This document shows positions 9,379 to 19,129 of a stretch of 61,916 bases of DNA, one piece after another. Below the pieces are notes generated by a model. That model was not told where the DNA came from, ran no database searches, and worked only from the letters and a program-made list of their open reading frames with translations. The stretch is taken from the NCBI RefSeq assembly GCF_900101705.1, contig NZ_FNAC01000028.1, positions 1 to 61,916 of the forward strand, in the 5' to 3' direction. Source of the DNA: Algoriphagus faecimaris (lineage in GTDB: Bacteria > Bacteroidota > Bacteroidia > Cytophagales > Cyclobacteriaceae). The position numbers and the translations under genes are program-made. Every line of letters begins with the position of its first letter. The stretch's first letter is position 1.

Positions 9379-9416
9379 TAAAAAAGGCACAGCTCCAACT
9401 GGAACCGTACCTTTTA
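9379..9416 (-). terminator. Rho-independent terminator of tex
   Basis: On the minus strand, AAAGGTACGGTTCC and GGAGCTGTGCCTTT (9414-9401 and 9396-9383) pair through a 4-base loop with several G-T pairs, followed by a T-run. It lies 20 bp after the tex stop. Confidence 0.75.
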
Positions 9417-9436
9417 AAATCGAAATATCAACAGAA

Positions 9437-11686
9437 TTACCCCCCAAACTTCCCCTTTAGCATCGCCAGTTTCTCGGCCATGCTTGGTTCTTTTTGGGAT
9501 GGGGATTGAGAACGCTTTTCTACAGGCTTTGCCATCTTTTTTCCTCGCTCTGCAAAGGGATCCGACTTCATACTTAATCCGATTCGCTTTCTAGCCACAT
9601 CTACTTCCATTACCGTCACTTGTACCTTTTGATTGACCTGAACGACCTCATTGGGATCCTTCACAAATCGATCCGCCAAATGACTCAAATGCACCAAACC
9701 GTCCTGGTGAACGCCTACATCCACAAAAGCTCCGAAAGCCGTAATATTGGTCACTACTCCGGGCAGCTTCATTCCGGTTTTGAGATCGGAAATGCTATTG
9801 ACACTTTCCTCAAATTGGAATACCTCAAAACTCTCTCTCGGATCCCGGCCGGGCTTTGCCAATTCTTGTAAAATATCCTCCAAGGTAGGTATCCCCACTC
9901 GCTCGGAGACGTAATTTTTGAGATTGATTCGCTGACGAAGCTCCTCAGAAGTCATCAATTCTGAAACTGTGGTTCCCAAATCTTTGGCCATCTGCTCCAC
10001 CAACTCATAGCGCTCAGGATGCACCCCCGAACTATCTAGAGGATGTTTTGCCTGACGAATGCGTAAAAAACCCGCTGCCTGCTCGTAGGCTTTCTCTCCC
10101 AAGCGAGGCACTTTTAGCAATTGTGAGCGACTGGCAAAAGGTCCGTTTTGATCACGATATGAGACAATATTTTGCGCCAAAACAGGACCAAGACCGGATA
10201 CGTAAGTGAGCAATTGCTTGGAAGCGGTATTGACCTCCACTCCCACGCCATTCACGGCTGACATCACCGTATCATCAAGCGCATTCTTGAGTGCTGACTG
10301 ATCCACATCATGTTGGTATTGCCCTACTCCTATGGATTTTGGGTCGATTTTTACAAGTTCGGCCAAAGGATCCATCAATCGCCTCCCGATACTCACCGCT
10401 CCCCGGACGGTCAAGTCTAAGTCAGGAAACTCCTCTCTAGCCACGTCGGAAGCAGAATATATAGATGCTCCAGCCTCATTGACCATGGTGATGATGACTG
10501 ACTTGGGCAAACTCAGACTTTTGACAAAAGCTTCAGTTTCTCTTCCTGCCGTTCCATTTCCAATCGCGATGGCCTCAATGGAAAACTTTTCCACCAACCC
10601 TTTGACACTCATACCCGCCTCGGCCGATCGGCGCTGAGGTTCATGAGGATAAATGGCCTCATAATGTAAAAACTGCCCCTGAGGACCGAGACAAACCAAT
10701 TTACAGCCTGTTCGGAATCCCGGGTCTATGGCCATCACGGCCTTTTCACCCAATGGAGCTCCCAAAAGTAGCTGACGGAGATTTTCTGCAAATACGCGGA
10801 TGGCCTCTTCGTCTGCCTTCTTTTTGGTCATCAGACGGATCTCGGTTTCCATGCTGGGTTTCAGCAGTCGCTTATAAGCATCCTTGATCGCTAGACGAAC
10901 CTGATCCACTGCCGCGTTGGAGGCATTTGTCAATACCTGACGCTCCATCAGCGCTAAAGCATCCCCCTCCTCAGGACAAGAGTCCAGCATCAGGAATAAT
11001 TCCTTTTCACCTCGGCGCATAGCCAAAACCCGATGCGAAGGAGCTGTCTTTATCGGTTCGGTCCATTCGAAATAGTCCTTGTACTTGATAGCCTCTTGCT
11101 CTTTGCCAGGGATGACACGGGAGGTGAAGTTCCCCTGCTCCAAAAAGAGTTTTCTCATTTTCTCCCGAAGTGCAGCATCCTCGTTGATCCATTCAGCCAG
11201 AATATCTCTTGCTCCTTGCAGGGCTTCCTCAACACTATTGACTTCTTTTTCTGCATTGACAAACTCAGCAGCAAGGGATTCACAATCCTGGGTCTCTTGC
11301 TTAAAAATAACTTCTGCCAATGGCTCTAAGCCTTTTTCTCTCGCAATCGTAGCTTTAGTTCTTCGCTTAGGCTTATATGGAAGATAAATATCCTCTAGCT
11401 TGGCCATCGTTTCTGCAGCTGCAATGGAGCGAAGCAGGGTATCTGTCATTTTTCCCTGTTCTTCGATAGACTTGATTACAGCTTCCTTTCTTTTATCCAA
11501 ATCTCGAAGCTGCTGTAGGCGATCCCGTACAGCTGCCACCTGTACCTCATCGAGGCTTCCGGTGGCTTCCTTTCTATACCGGGAAATAAATGGCACAGTT
11601 GCACCCTCATCCAGCAAATCCATGGTCGCTTTGACCTGACTGGGTTTGACTTGGAGTTCGGCGGAAATCTTGATTTCGTAATTCAT
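9437..11686 (-). CDS. tex: Transcription accessory protein Tex (S1 RNA-binding)
   Basis: A 749-residue cytosolic nucleic-acid-binding protein, the usual Tex length. In order: helical Tex N-terminal domain, YqgF/RNase-H-like domain (VMAIDPGFRTGCKL, about 320-450), helix-hairpin-helix repeats (about 490-560, VSGLGPVLAQNIVSYR and VPRLGEKAYEQAAGF), and a C-terminal S1 domain (about 640-715, GVVTNITAFGAFVDVG). A short basic tail follows. Tex proteins bind RNA and affect transcript fate and stress tolerance. Single gene with its own terminator, and the gene order gives no further clue. Very confident. Confidence 0.95.
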   Translation of the reverse strand: MNYEIKISAELQVKPSQVKATMDLLDEGATVPFISRYRKEATGSLDEVQVAAVRDRLQQLRDLDKRKEAVIKSIEEQGKMTDTLLRSIAAAETMAKLEDIYLPYKPKRRTKATIAREKGLEPLAEVIFKQETQDCESLAAEFVNAEKEVNSVEEALQGARDILAEWINEDAALREKMRKLFLEQGNFTSRVIPGKEQEAIKYKDYFEWTEPIKTAPSHRVLAMRRGEKELFLMLDSCPEEGDALALMERQVLTNASNAAVDQVRLAIKDAYKRLLKPSMETEIRLMTKKKADEEAIRVFAENLRQLLLGAPLGEKAVMAIDPGFRTGCKLVCLGPQGQFLHYEAIYPHEPQRRSAEAGMSVKGLVEKFSIEAIAIGNGTAGRETEAFVKSLSLPKSVIITMVNEAGASIYSASDVAREEFPDLDLTVRGAVSIGRRLMDPLAELVKIDPKSIGVGQYQHDVDQSALKNALDDTVMSAVNGVGVEVNTASKQLLTYVSGLGPVLAQNIVSYRDQNGPFASRSQLLKVPRLGEKAYEQAAGFLRIRQAKHPLDSSGVHPERYELVEQMAKDLGTTVSELMTSEELRQRINLKNYVSERVGIPTLEDILQELAKPGRDPRESFEVFQFEESVNSISDLKTGMKLPGVVTNITAFGAFVDVGVHQDGLVHLSHLADRFVKDPNEVVQVNQKVQVTVMEVDVARKRIGLSMKSDPFAERGKKMAKPVEKRSQSPSQKEPSMAEKLAMLKGKFGG

Positions 11687-11949
11687 GTAATTAAATTTTT
11701 ATTATTCTGAGACCAGCCTTGTTTTTGCAGGCAAGTCCAACAAATGGGTTTACATTCTATTCGGATGAAGAGTATTCTCAGGGACAATTGTAAGTCTATA
11801 GATTTTGGATGCCCAATCGAACCGCAAGATAGGAGTCCTTGGGCAGACAAAAAGAAGGAATTGTATGGATTGTCACTAAGCGACTGGCTTTGATGGAGTA
11901 AATTTGCATAAGTTTAATTGATCATCTCCCGGGTAAACCAAATTTGATA

Positions 11950-12546
11950 ATGGAAGAGAAAAAGGAAAAGAAAATGGATTGGAAAAAAGAAATTAAGTCT
12001 TGGGGACTCATTTTCGCATTTTTCGCATTTCTGTATTTTACAGGACTTTTGCCTGTAGTGCAGGGAGCTATCCAATCCGTCTTGCTATCCACGGGGCTGA
12101 TCAAACCCAAGCTTGAGCGTGTAGACCTGACCAATCAAAATTTTGACTATTCCGGCCAATTTATGGATTTTGAAGGCAATCGGGTAAACCTGTCCGATTA
12201 CAAGGGAAAAACAGTCTTTATCAATCTATGGGCTTCTTGGTGTGGGCCTTGTCGGGCCGAAATGCCCCATATTTCAGAACTATACAAATCCGTACAGGAT
12301 CAAGAAAATCTGGAATTTCTGATGATCGGCCTCGACAATGAATTTGAAAAAAGCAAAGGTCTGATTGAGTCTAAGAATTGGGCTTTCCCAGCTGTCCACG
12401 CCAGTTATGGAATCAATAAAAGCCTACAAAGCCAATCCATTCCTACCACTTTGGTCGTCAATCCCGAAGGGAAAATCGTCTTTTACCAAGAAGGAATGAG
12501 CAACTTCAATACGGATGAATTCCGGGAATTTTTGATCTCGCAGTAA
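11950..12546 (+). CDS. Membrane-anchored thioredoxin-like protein (TlpA/ResA type)
   Basis: A 198-residue protein with an uncleaved N-terminal membrane anchor (about residues 15-38, WGLIFAFFAFLYFTGLLPVV) and a periplasmic thioredoxin fold. It has the active site WCGPC within LWASWCGPCRAEMP and the cis-Pro region QSIPTTLVV. It would act as a thiol-disulfide reductase, for example in cytochrome c maturation or keeping exported thiols reduced. The ATG at 11950 is preferred to the in-frame TTG two codons upstream. It precedes the phosphatase gene with about 200 bp between. Confidence 0.88.
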   Translation: MEEKKEKKMDWKKEIKSWGLIFAFFAFLYFTGLLPVVQGAIQSVLLSTGLIKPKLERVDLTNQNFDYSGQFMDFEGNRVNLSDYKGKTVFINLWASWCGPCRAEMPHISELYKSVQDQENLEFLMIGLDNEFEKSKGLIESKNWAFPAVHASYGINKSLQSQSIPTTLVVNPEGKIVFYQEGMSNFNTDEFREFLISQ

Positions 12547-12744
12547 GCCCTTTTCGGATTTAGGCAGTTGCGAAATTCCCGCTTTCACACACCACACTTG
12601 ATTAGTAGCTGCTACTCATTTCCCATAAAAGACCAAGATTTTAGAAAGTTTAGGAGTAGCCCTTTCAAAAAACTTAATCAAAGCGTAAAACAGCAAGGCT
12701 GTCTCAAGAAATTAAATTGGGTATTTTGCATAAAATCTAAGCAC

Positions 12745-14307
12745 ATGACTATTGTATATCGCCTTTTCCTCACTTGTTTTTTATTCTTCTTCACTTTAGG
12801 AATTCAAGCCCAAGAGCCACGGGTCTACAAAGAGCCCAAATTTGGCTTTGATTGGAGTAAACCCACTGTATATCCTGATCGAATAGTATTGACTTTCGGT
12901 CAGAATGCCACCGAAGAAATCAGGGTTAACTGGCGAACAAGCACAGAAATTTCTGAAGCTTATGCAGAAATTGCTCCTGCAACAGCAGCTCCTAAGTTTT
13001 GGAGAAATGCCATCACCCAAACGGCCCAAACTGAAACCCTAGATGCCTCAGAAATTGAACAGGCAGAAGTACAAGCAAATTATCATTCCGCTCGATTTTC
13101 GGGTTTGACTCCGGGAACAGTCTACGCCTACCGTGTGGGAGATGGAACCCGATGGTCCGAGTGGTTTCAGTTTAAAACCCCTGAGGCTGATCCAGATGCT
13201 AAGTTTTCATTTCTTTATGTGGGAGATGCTCAAAACTACATTCTTGAACTTTGGTCAAGACTGATCCGTGAAGGCTATCGCAAAGCGCCTGATGCGGATT
13301 TTATCATTCATGCCGGTGATTTGATCAATTATGCCCACAGGGAGCAAGAATGGCATGAATGGTTTACAGCAGGAGGCTTTATTCATAGCATGCTTCCTAC
13401 CCTAGCTGTCCCTGGCAATCATGAGTACAACTACCTCAACGAAGCGGATCGTGAGGCTAGAAAGCGAAGTTTATCCATTCAGTGGAAACCCCAATTCAGT
13501 TTTCCTGAAAACGGCCCCGAAGGACTCGAAGAGACTGTTTATTATGTGGATTACCCTCAAGTGAAATTTATCTTTTTGGATAGTAATAGGGATCATCAGA
13601 TTCAGGCAGAATGGTTGGAGTCGGTACTCTCTGAAAATGACAAGCGCTGGACCATAGTTTCCTATCATCACCCGCTATTTTCCGCTTCATCAGGAAGAGA
13701 CAATTCCGAATTGAGAGCACTTTGGAAACCTATTTTTGACAAATATGGGGTTGACCTTGCGCTTCAGGGACATGACCACAGCTATGCAAGAGGAAGAGTG
13801 GCTCCAGGAGAAAATAAGCTAGAGGGACTCAACATGCGCGATCAAACAGGGACCGTATATGTCGTCTCTGTGAGTGGTGGAAAAATGTACGGCCTCAATC
13901 CCAATGCCTGGGAGAATTTTGAAGCGGTCCGGGATCGTGCGGCCGAGAATACTCAATTATTTCAAGTAATAACAGTCGAAAAAAACACGCTGAAATTTGA
14001 AGCTTACACTGCAGTTGGCGAGCTATACGACGCCTTTGACCTAGTCAAGGCAAAAAGTGGCGCCAATCAATTCATAGAGCGAAAAAGCGAATTGGGACCT
14101 GAATACCGCTTTGACAATACCATTCCCTACGAGGATCAATTACCTCAAGAAATAGCAGAGCAGCTGATTGAATCCTATCCGGGATTTAAGATTAATCGAG
14201 TGAGCTTTATCGAGGAATCTGGGATCTTTAGATATCGGGTCAGCCTACAAAAGGACACCGAACAAAAAACTGTATTTCTGGATCAATCCGGTTCGATCAT
14301 ACAATAA
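12745..14307 (+). CDS. Secreted purple acid phosphatase-like metallophosphoesterase with PepSY-like tail
   Basis: A 520-residue exported enzyme. The signal peptide begins at the ATG at 12745 (MTIVYRLFLTCFLFFF, cleavage near IQAQ); the longer open frame to 12568 lacks one and is rejected. Next come a fibronectin-like purple acid phosphatase N-terminal domain (about 40-150) and a calcineurin-type core with metal ligands in VGDAQ, HAGDL, PGNHEY, YHHPLF and GHDHSYAR. The last 55 residues (LPQEIAEQLIESYPG, then FLDQSGSII) look like a PepSY-like domain, an unusual addition. It probably hydrolyses phosphomonoesters in the periplasm. Confidence 0.85.
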   Translation: MTIVYRLFLTCFLFFFTLGIQAQEPRVYKEPKFGFDWSKPTVYPDRIVLTFGQNATEEIRVNWRTSTEISEAYAEIAPATAAPKFWRNAITQTAQTETLDASEIEQAEVQANYHSARFSGLTPGTVYAYRVGDGTRWSEWFQFKTPEADPDAKFSFLYVGDAQNYILELWSRLIREGYRKAPDADFIIHAGDLINYAHREQEWHEWFTAGGFIHSMLPTLAVPGNHEYNYLNEADREARKRSLSIQWKPQFSFPENGPEGLEETVYYVDYPQVKFIFLDSNRDHQIQAEWLESVLSENDKRWTIVSYHHPLFSASSGRDNSELRALWKPIFDKYGVDLALQGHDHSYARGRVAPGENKLEGLNMRDQTGTVYVVSVSGGKMYGLNPNAWENFEAVRDRAAENTQLFQVITVEKNTLKFEAYTAVGELYDAFDLVKAKSGANQFIERKSELGPEYRFDNTIPYEDQLPQEIAEQLIESYPGFKINRVSFIEESGIFRYRVSLQKDTEQKTVFLDQSGSIIQ

Positions 14308-14381
14308 ATCGGACTTTAGAAAAAATCATATTGATTTCAGCAGGATTTGGGACTATATTAAGAATCATAGACCCAAAATCC

Positions 14382-15404
14382 ATGTCAGACAAGCGAAGAA
14401 TTACCCTTAAAGATATCGCTCGGGAATTAGATATTTCCGTTTCTACAGCCTCTAGAGCCCTCAATTCCTATCCGGGGATCTCTGAAGAAACCATCCAACT
14501 GGTAAAGGAATATGCCAAGAAGCATAACTATGTACCGAATTCTATAGCGGTAAATTTTCGGAAAAACCGCACCCAAACCATTGGGATGATTGTCCCTGAA
14601 TTGGTACATCCTTTTTTCTCAGCAGTGATCAGCGGTGCCATACATGAGGCCAATAAATCGGGATACCGCCTTTTAATTAGTCAGACGGACGAAAAGCAGG
14701 AAAATGAAATTCTCGCTTGCCGAAGTATGATGGGTGGGAATGTAGATGGTTTATTGATTTCCATTGCCAATGACACCATCAAAACTGATCACATTCAAGA
14801 GTTTTTGGACGAGGGAAAACCAGTCATTCAATTTGATAAATTTTCCGAGCTCCTCCCCACTCCCAAAGTCATCACGGATGATTTTGAGAGTGCATACACA
14901 GCCGTAAAGCATTTGATTGATCAGGGCTATCGTAAAATCGCCCATATCAATGGACTGTCTGCTGTTCAGAATTCCATAGATCGCCTCAAAGGCTACAAGA
15001 AAGCACTAGAAGATCATGGCTTGGAATTTCACCAGGAATGGGTGCCTCATTGCAAGGAAATCAATGAGTCCGAAGGATATGATTTTGCTAAGCAACTGAT
15101 GGGATTGCCTAATCCTCCCGATGCCCTATTTTGCATCACCGATTTGGTGGCTTTGGGCGCGATGAAGTTTCTCAAAGAAGCAAAAATCAACGTGCCTGAG
15201 GAGATGGGCATCATGGGGTTTAGCAATTGGAAAATATCGGAAGTGATGTCTCCTAGTCTCAGTACAGTAGAGCAACATGGTTTTAAAATGGGTTCCAAAG
15301 CCACTGAAATAGTACTAAATCTTCTCAAAGAAAGCTCTTTGGGAAATAATGAAACCTACAAAATAGACACAGACCTTATCGCTAGAGAGTCTACTTTAAA
15401 ATAA
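14382..15404 (+). CDS. LacI family transcriptional regulator
   Basis: A 340-residue LacI/GalR regulator from the ATG at 14382, chosen because MSDKRRITLKDIARELDISV is the canonical N-terminus; the frame extends 17 codons further without family likeness. It has the helix-turn-helix (about 6-25), hinge (about 48-60, PNSIAVNFRKNRT) and a periplasmic-binding-like sugar-sensing domain (about 63-335). It is convergent with the amylosucrase-like gene and is the likely regulator of that gene and its permease through paired sites near 19026-19069. The effector sugar is not identifiable from sequence. Confidence 0.9.
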   Translation: MSDKRRITLKDIARELDISVSTASRALNSYPGISEETIQLVKEYAKKHNYVPNSIAVNFRKNRTQTIGMIVPELVHPFFSAVISGAIHEANKSGYRLLISQTDEKQENEILACRSMMGGNVDGLLISIANDTIKTDHIQEFLDEGKPVIQFDKFSELLPTPKVITDDFESAYTAVKHLIDQGYRKIAHINGLSAVQNSIDRLKGYKKALEDHGLEFHQEWVPHCKEINESEGYDFAKQLMGLPNPPDALFCITDLVALGAMKFLKEAKINVPEEMGIMGFSNWKISEVMSPSLSTVEQHGFKMGSKATEIVLNLLKESSLGNNETYKIDTDLIARESTLK

Positions 15405-15451
15405 ACCATAAACAATAGATTATCAGTATTTAAAGATATTTTATCGCTAAT

Positions 15452-17413
15452 TTACTTTACCTCAAGGATTTTAAATTCATAGGGCTTAAGATGTAAGTAT
15501 TCATGATCTAATCCCACCTGAATCCTTTCTCCTATCCAATGATCCCAAAGCTGATTAGGAACCAAACCATGTTCTTTGAAAGCATACCAAGTCAAAGACT
15601 GAAATTGACTACTGAAATTAAACAACACATAAATTCGCTGGGAACCCAAACTTCTCAGGTAACCGGCAATGTGAATATTATGCGATCCAAGCCAAGAAAT
15701 ATTTTTGAAGTCCCGTACAGCTGCGAGTTTTTTTCGTATAGAAAGTAGACGCTGGGTTCCGGAAAAAATTTGCTCTTCAATACTTCCTTTATCCTGAATC
15801 TTGGCAACTTTAGCCCAGTCTATGATGGGCCTATGCATCCACCGGTTGTCGTAACTTTTTGCAGGATCAGCTAGATAAGAGTAATCATTGGTATAGCCCA
15901 ATTCATCCCCGTAAAAAAGCATGGGCAATCCACCAAGAAAAAAGGAATGAGCCTGCATCAACAGGATTTTCTGAATGGATAAATTGATTTGTCCCTGATC
16001 CTTATCTTCTAAGGCTTTTTCCAACCCGCATAAGGAAGCCAAAGTACCCGAGATCCTCGCATCTCCTGTTTTTGGATTGGAAGAGAACAGGGCTCCTCTT
16101 GCAGGACTACCAAGCGTTTTTCCAGTAAAATAATCCTTCAAAAATCGTCTATGCAAATAGGGGTCTTTGCCTGTCTCAGCGATCATATAATCATCATACC
16201 CTAGTCCAATATCATCATGACATCGGGTATAAGCTATCCAGCTACACCCGAAAGGTTTTTGGGCCAAAATCGACTGAGCTTGGAGCATTACCTGAGTTTC
16301 CCCCGAAGCGAGCATATCCCATTGCAAAGCCATTTGTGTAGCATTGTAAGCAAAATCACACTCCTTGCCTTCCTGCTCACCTTTACCAAAATACTCCATA
16401 ATAGCTGCTGGTGCCACAATCGCTTCACCTAGCAGAGCCATTCCAGGACTTGCTATTTGAACCGCTTGCTTGATCAATTGCAAAATAGTATGTGCCTGAG
16501 GAAGGTTTTGACAAGAAGTGCCAGTTTCTTTCCAGATAAAAGCCGGTGCATCGATGCGCAACAGGTCCACACCGAGATTGGCATAGAAAAAAATGGTGTC
16601 CAGCATTTCCCGAAGGACATGTGGATTGCGATAATTCAAATCCCACTGATAGCCGTGAAAGACCGTCATCACCCATTTTTGACATTCTTCTGACCATGTA
16701 AAATTACCGGGCGAACTTTCCGGAAAAATCTCAGGCATCGCAGCTTCATATTGATTGGGAATCCACCGATTTTCATACATGTAAAAATAATCCTGGTAAA
16801 AGGCATCACCGGATTTAGCTTTTTCGGCCCATTCATGTCTATGAGAGGTATGATTAAGCACTATGTCCAGCATCACATTCATCTCTTTTCGATGCAGGGT
16901 TTTAATGAGCTTGCCTAGATCTTCCAATGTACCAAATCGATCACTAACCTTCCTGAAATCCGATACCGCATATCCCCCGTCACTTTCCCCCTCGGGACTT
17001 TCAAAAAGCGGCATAAGGTGCAAAAAGTTGATGCCTAACTCTTCGAAATAATCCAGTTTCTTTCCCAAATCAGTGATTTTCCCACAGAAGCGATCCACGT
17101 AAAGGCTCATTCCTGCCAATTCATTACTTAGAAACCAATTTCCCGCTGCCAGTTTTTCCTCATCTCTTCTTTTCAGGTCATTCCCACGATTTTGATACGC
17201 GGTAAAAATTGTTTTCAATAGATTTTCGAAATGGTTTTCACCGGCTGAATGAGTACCATAAATACTGAAAAACAACTTTCGAAGCGGGTCTAATCCTTCC
17301 TGTAGTCGAATAAAAAAGGATTGATCCTTTCCTCTACTGTCCAAATTAAACTCCTCAAAAAGCACCATTAACTGAGGCTCAACTTCTCTATTTAGCTCCA
17401 TGAATTTTTTCAA
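15452..17413 (-). CDS. Amylosucrase-like alpha-amylase family glycosyl hydrolase (GH13)
   Basis: A 653-residue GH13 enzyme with the extra N-terminal helical domain typical of amylosucrase. The barrel starts near residue 100 (GMSLYVDRFCGKITDL, DGGYAVSDF). Expected catalytic residues are the nucleophile Asp288 (LLRIDAPAF), acid/base Glu330 (LLGEAIV) and Asp400 (CHDDIG). Amylosucrases convert sucrose to an alpha-1,4-glucan and fructose; sucrose hydrolase activity is the main alternative. No signal peptide, so cytosolic. It starts 9 bp after the permease stop, so both are cotranscribed. Alternative start at Met5. Confidence 0.85.
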   Translation of the reverse strand: MKKFMELNREVEPQLMVLFEEFNLDSRGKDQSFFIRLQEGLDPLRKLFFSIYGTHSAGENHFENLLKTIFTAYQNRGNDLKRRDEEKLAAGNWFLSNELAGMSLYVDRFCGKITDLGKKLDYFEELGINFLHLMPLFESPEGESDGGYAVSDFRKVSDRFGTLEDLGKLIKTLHRKEMNVMLDIVLNHTSHRHEWAEKAKSGDAFYQDYFYMYENRWIPNQYEAAMPEIFPESSPGNFTWSEECQKWVMTVFHGYQWDLNYRNPHVLREMLDTIFFYANLGVDLLRIDAPAFIWKETGTSCQNLPQAHTILQLIKQAVQIASPGMALLGEAIVAPAAIMEYFGKGEQEGKECDFAYNATQMALQWDMLASGETQVMLQAQSILAQKPFGCSWIAYTRCHDDIGLGYDDYMIAETGKDPYLHRRFLKDYFTGKTLGSPARGALFSSNPKTGDARISGTLASLCGLEKALEDKDQGQINLSIQKILLMQAHSFFLGGLPMLFYGDELGYTNDYSYLADPAKSYDNRWMHRPIIDWAKVAKIQDKGSIEEQIFSGTQRLLSIRKKLAAVRDFKNISWLGSHNIHIAGYLRSLGSQRIYVLFNFSSQFQSLTWYAFKEHGLVPNQLWDHWIGERIQVGLDHEYLHLKPYEFKILEVK

Positions 17414-17422
17414 TGCTTGTGA

Positions 17423-18904
17423 TTAATGTCCTGCAGAAAGTCCACTGACATCTGTGATTACTTTTTTATTTTCCTTGATATTGAGTGTTGCTACTGCAGC
17501 GATGAGTAGAAGTACTCCACCAAAAATGATCGCCAAGCCGGGATCGTTATTCAAGAATGTTTTAGAAATAAAACCAAAGGTAAGTGTCTGTAAGATCATC
17601 GGAATGACGATCATCATATTGATCACTCCCATGTAGACCCCGTAGCGCTCTTTTGGTATTTCATTGACTACCAACAAATAAGGCACTCCCATCATACTAG
17701 CCCAGGCTATCCCAAATCCTGTCATAGGGATAAATAATGCATATTTATTTTCCAGATTGGGAAAAATAAGCAACCCTATCCCCGCTAAAATCAAGCAGAG
17801 AAAATGGACTTTTTTAGGACCAAATTTCCTCGCCATTCCAGCCAAAAAGAAAGCCGAAAGAAAAGTCACCACATTGTACCAGCCGTTGACTAGTCCTGTC
17901 CAGCCTACCGCTTCTTCGAAAAGCTTGGGGTCGGCAGTAGGGCTTGTATTCCAAACCGACTGAGCAATGCTCTTAGCGGCATTTTGCCAATAACAGAATA
18001 AAGCATACCACTGAAATAAATAAATCAGGGCTAGCTTCCACATCACGGAAGGCATCACCATGATGGATTCTATGATTTCTATATTTTGCGCAAATAAAAC
18101 CCGAGTCGTCTTATTCTCCTTTGTCATTTGCAAAACCTTGTGTAGCAGTCCCTTTGAGAACATGGCTGGAATTAGTAAAACGAAGAAGACCAAATAGGCG
18201 AATAGGGTAGTTAAAATCGATAAAAAAAACTGAATAGCAGGGTGAGGCATGCCCTTCGTCCGTTCCTTTAAGGCTGCCAATTCATCGGGACTAGGTGGTA
18301 TTTCGTCAGTTTTGGAAATACTCCAAAGCACAGAACCTATAGAGCAAACCGTGCCCAAAAAGAAAGAGGCATAGACCCAATAGGGCAAAGAGCCCCATGT
18401 ACCGGAAATGTACTTTTGAAAGACAAAAAGGGACACATTGGCGAGGGTAATCCCCAATCCTGTGAAGAAGCTCTGGGTCAAAAATCCTGTACTGTATTGC
18501 TCATCGGGCAATTTATCCGCTATCAAAGCTCTATAAGGCTCCATTGCGGTATTGTTGGCCGCATCCAAAACCCATAGCAATCCAGCTGCCATCCAAAGCG
18601 AACTACTAAAGGGATAGAAAAAAAGCGTGATGCTACAAATCAAGGCACCAATGAAAAAGAAAGGCTTTCTTCGACCGTATTTTGGACTCCAGGTATTATC
18701 ACTCAATGCCCCTATGATTGGCTGAATCAATAAGCCGGTCATAGGACCTGCCAAATTTAAAATGGGGATCTCATCGGGCATCGCACCGAGCATATCATAG
18801 ATCGGGTTGACGGCACTTTGCTGAAGTCCAAAACTGTATTGAATGCCGAAAAATCCAACATTCATATTAATAATTTGGGAAAAGGAAAGGCGTGGTTTTG
18901 CCAT
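17423..18904 (-). CDS. MFS sugar transporter (SLC45/maltose-sucrose type)
   Basis: A 493-residue integral membrane transporter with about 12 hydrophobic segments. The early part has the features of the SLC45/GPH-like sugar:cation symporters (GFFGIQYSFGLQ, then GALSDNTWSPKYGRRKPFF with the conserved loop RRKP between TM2 and TM3). In Bacteroidota and Shewanella such permeases carry maltose or sucrose. It is the first gene of the operon with the amylosucrase-like enzyme. A pair of LacI-type boxes lies about 120 bp upstream of its start. Confidence 0.85.
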   Translation of the reverse strand: MAKPRLSFSQIINMNVGFFGIQYSFGLQQSAVNPIYDMLGAMPDEIPILNLAGPMTGLLIQPIIGALSDNTWSPKYGRRKPFFFIGALICSITLFFYPFSSSLWMAAGLLWVLDAANNTAMEPYRALIADKLPDEQYSTGFLTQSFFTGLGITLANVSLFVFQKYISGTWGSLPYWVYASFFLGTVCSIGSVLWSISKTDEIPPSPDELAALKERTKGMPHPAIQFFLSILTTLFAYLVFFVLLIPAMFSKGLLHKVLQMTKENKTTRVLFAQNIEIIESIMVMPSVMWKLALIYLFQWYALFCYWQNAAKSIAQSVWNTSPTADPKLFEEAVGWTGLVNGWYNVVTFLSAFFLAGMARKFGPKKVHFLCLILAGIGLLIFPNLENKYALFIPMTGFGIAWASMMGVPYLLVVNEIPKERYGVYMGVINMMIVIPMILQTLTFGFISKTFLNNDPGLAIIFGGVLLLIAAVATLNIKENKKVITDVSGLSAGH

Positions 18905-19025
18905 CGGAGTATTTTGGGTTTAACGCAAAATAGATGGACTTTTCCACCTACTTAACCCAACTAACATACGAACTTTAAGCAAGTATAAAACGCTAAAAAC
19001 AAAGAAAATATAGGAAAAAATTGTG

Positions 19026-19069
19026 CAATCGGTTGAAAATTTTGACAGGTCTAAAATATCAACCGATTT
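19026..19069. promoter_or_regulatory. Twin LacI-type operator upstream of the sugar permease operon
   Basis: CAATCGGTTG (19026-19035) and CAACCGATT (19060-19068) fit the CAAYCGRTTG type of near-palindrome with a central CG that LacI-family proteins bind. The two form a perfect 10-bp inverted repeat (AATCGGTTGA / TCAACCGATT) separated by 22 bp. A LacI gene lies at the other end of the two-gene operon. Binding is inferred, not shown. Confidence 0.6.
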
Positions 19070-19092
19070 CTTTGAATAAGTTATAAAAACAA

Positions 19093-19125
19093 ACGCTCCG
19101 AGGGATTTAAAAACCCTCAGAGCGT
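19093..19125 (-). terminator. Terminator-like hairpin downstream of the PLP decarboxylase
   Basis: ACGCTC-C-GAGGG (19093-19104) pairs with CCCTC-A-GAGCGT (19114-19125) around a 9-base A/T loop with a single internal mismatch. On the minus strand it is followed by GTTTGTTTTTA, as for a terminator of the gene at 19361-20653, though it lies about 240 bp downstream of that stop. Confidence 0.55.
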
Positions 19126-19129
19126 ATTC

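Noticed and set aside
12690..12715. GGCTGTCTCAAG near the phosphatase gene as another IS end
   Set aside because: Only about 11 bases match the IS-end pattern at 297-313, with no partner end or transposase nearby.
12568..12744. Longer N-terminus for the phosphatase gene
   Set aside because: The extra 59 residues are not signal-like, while the ATG at 12745 opens a clear signal peptide.
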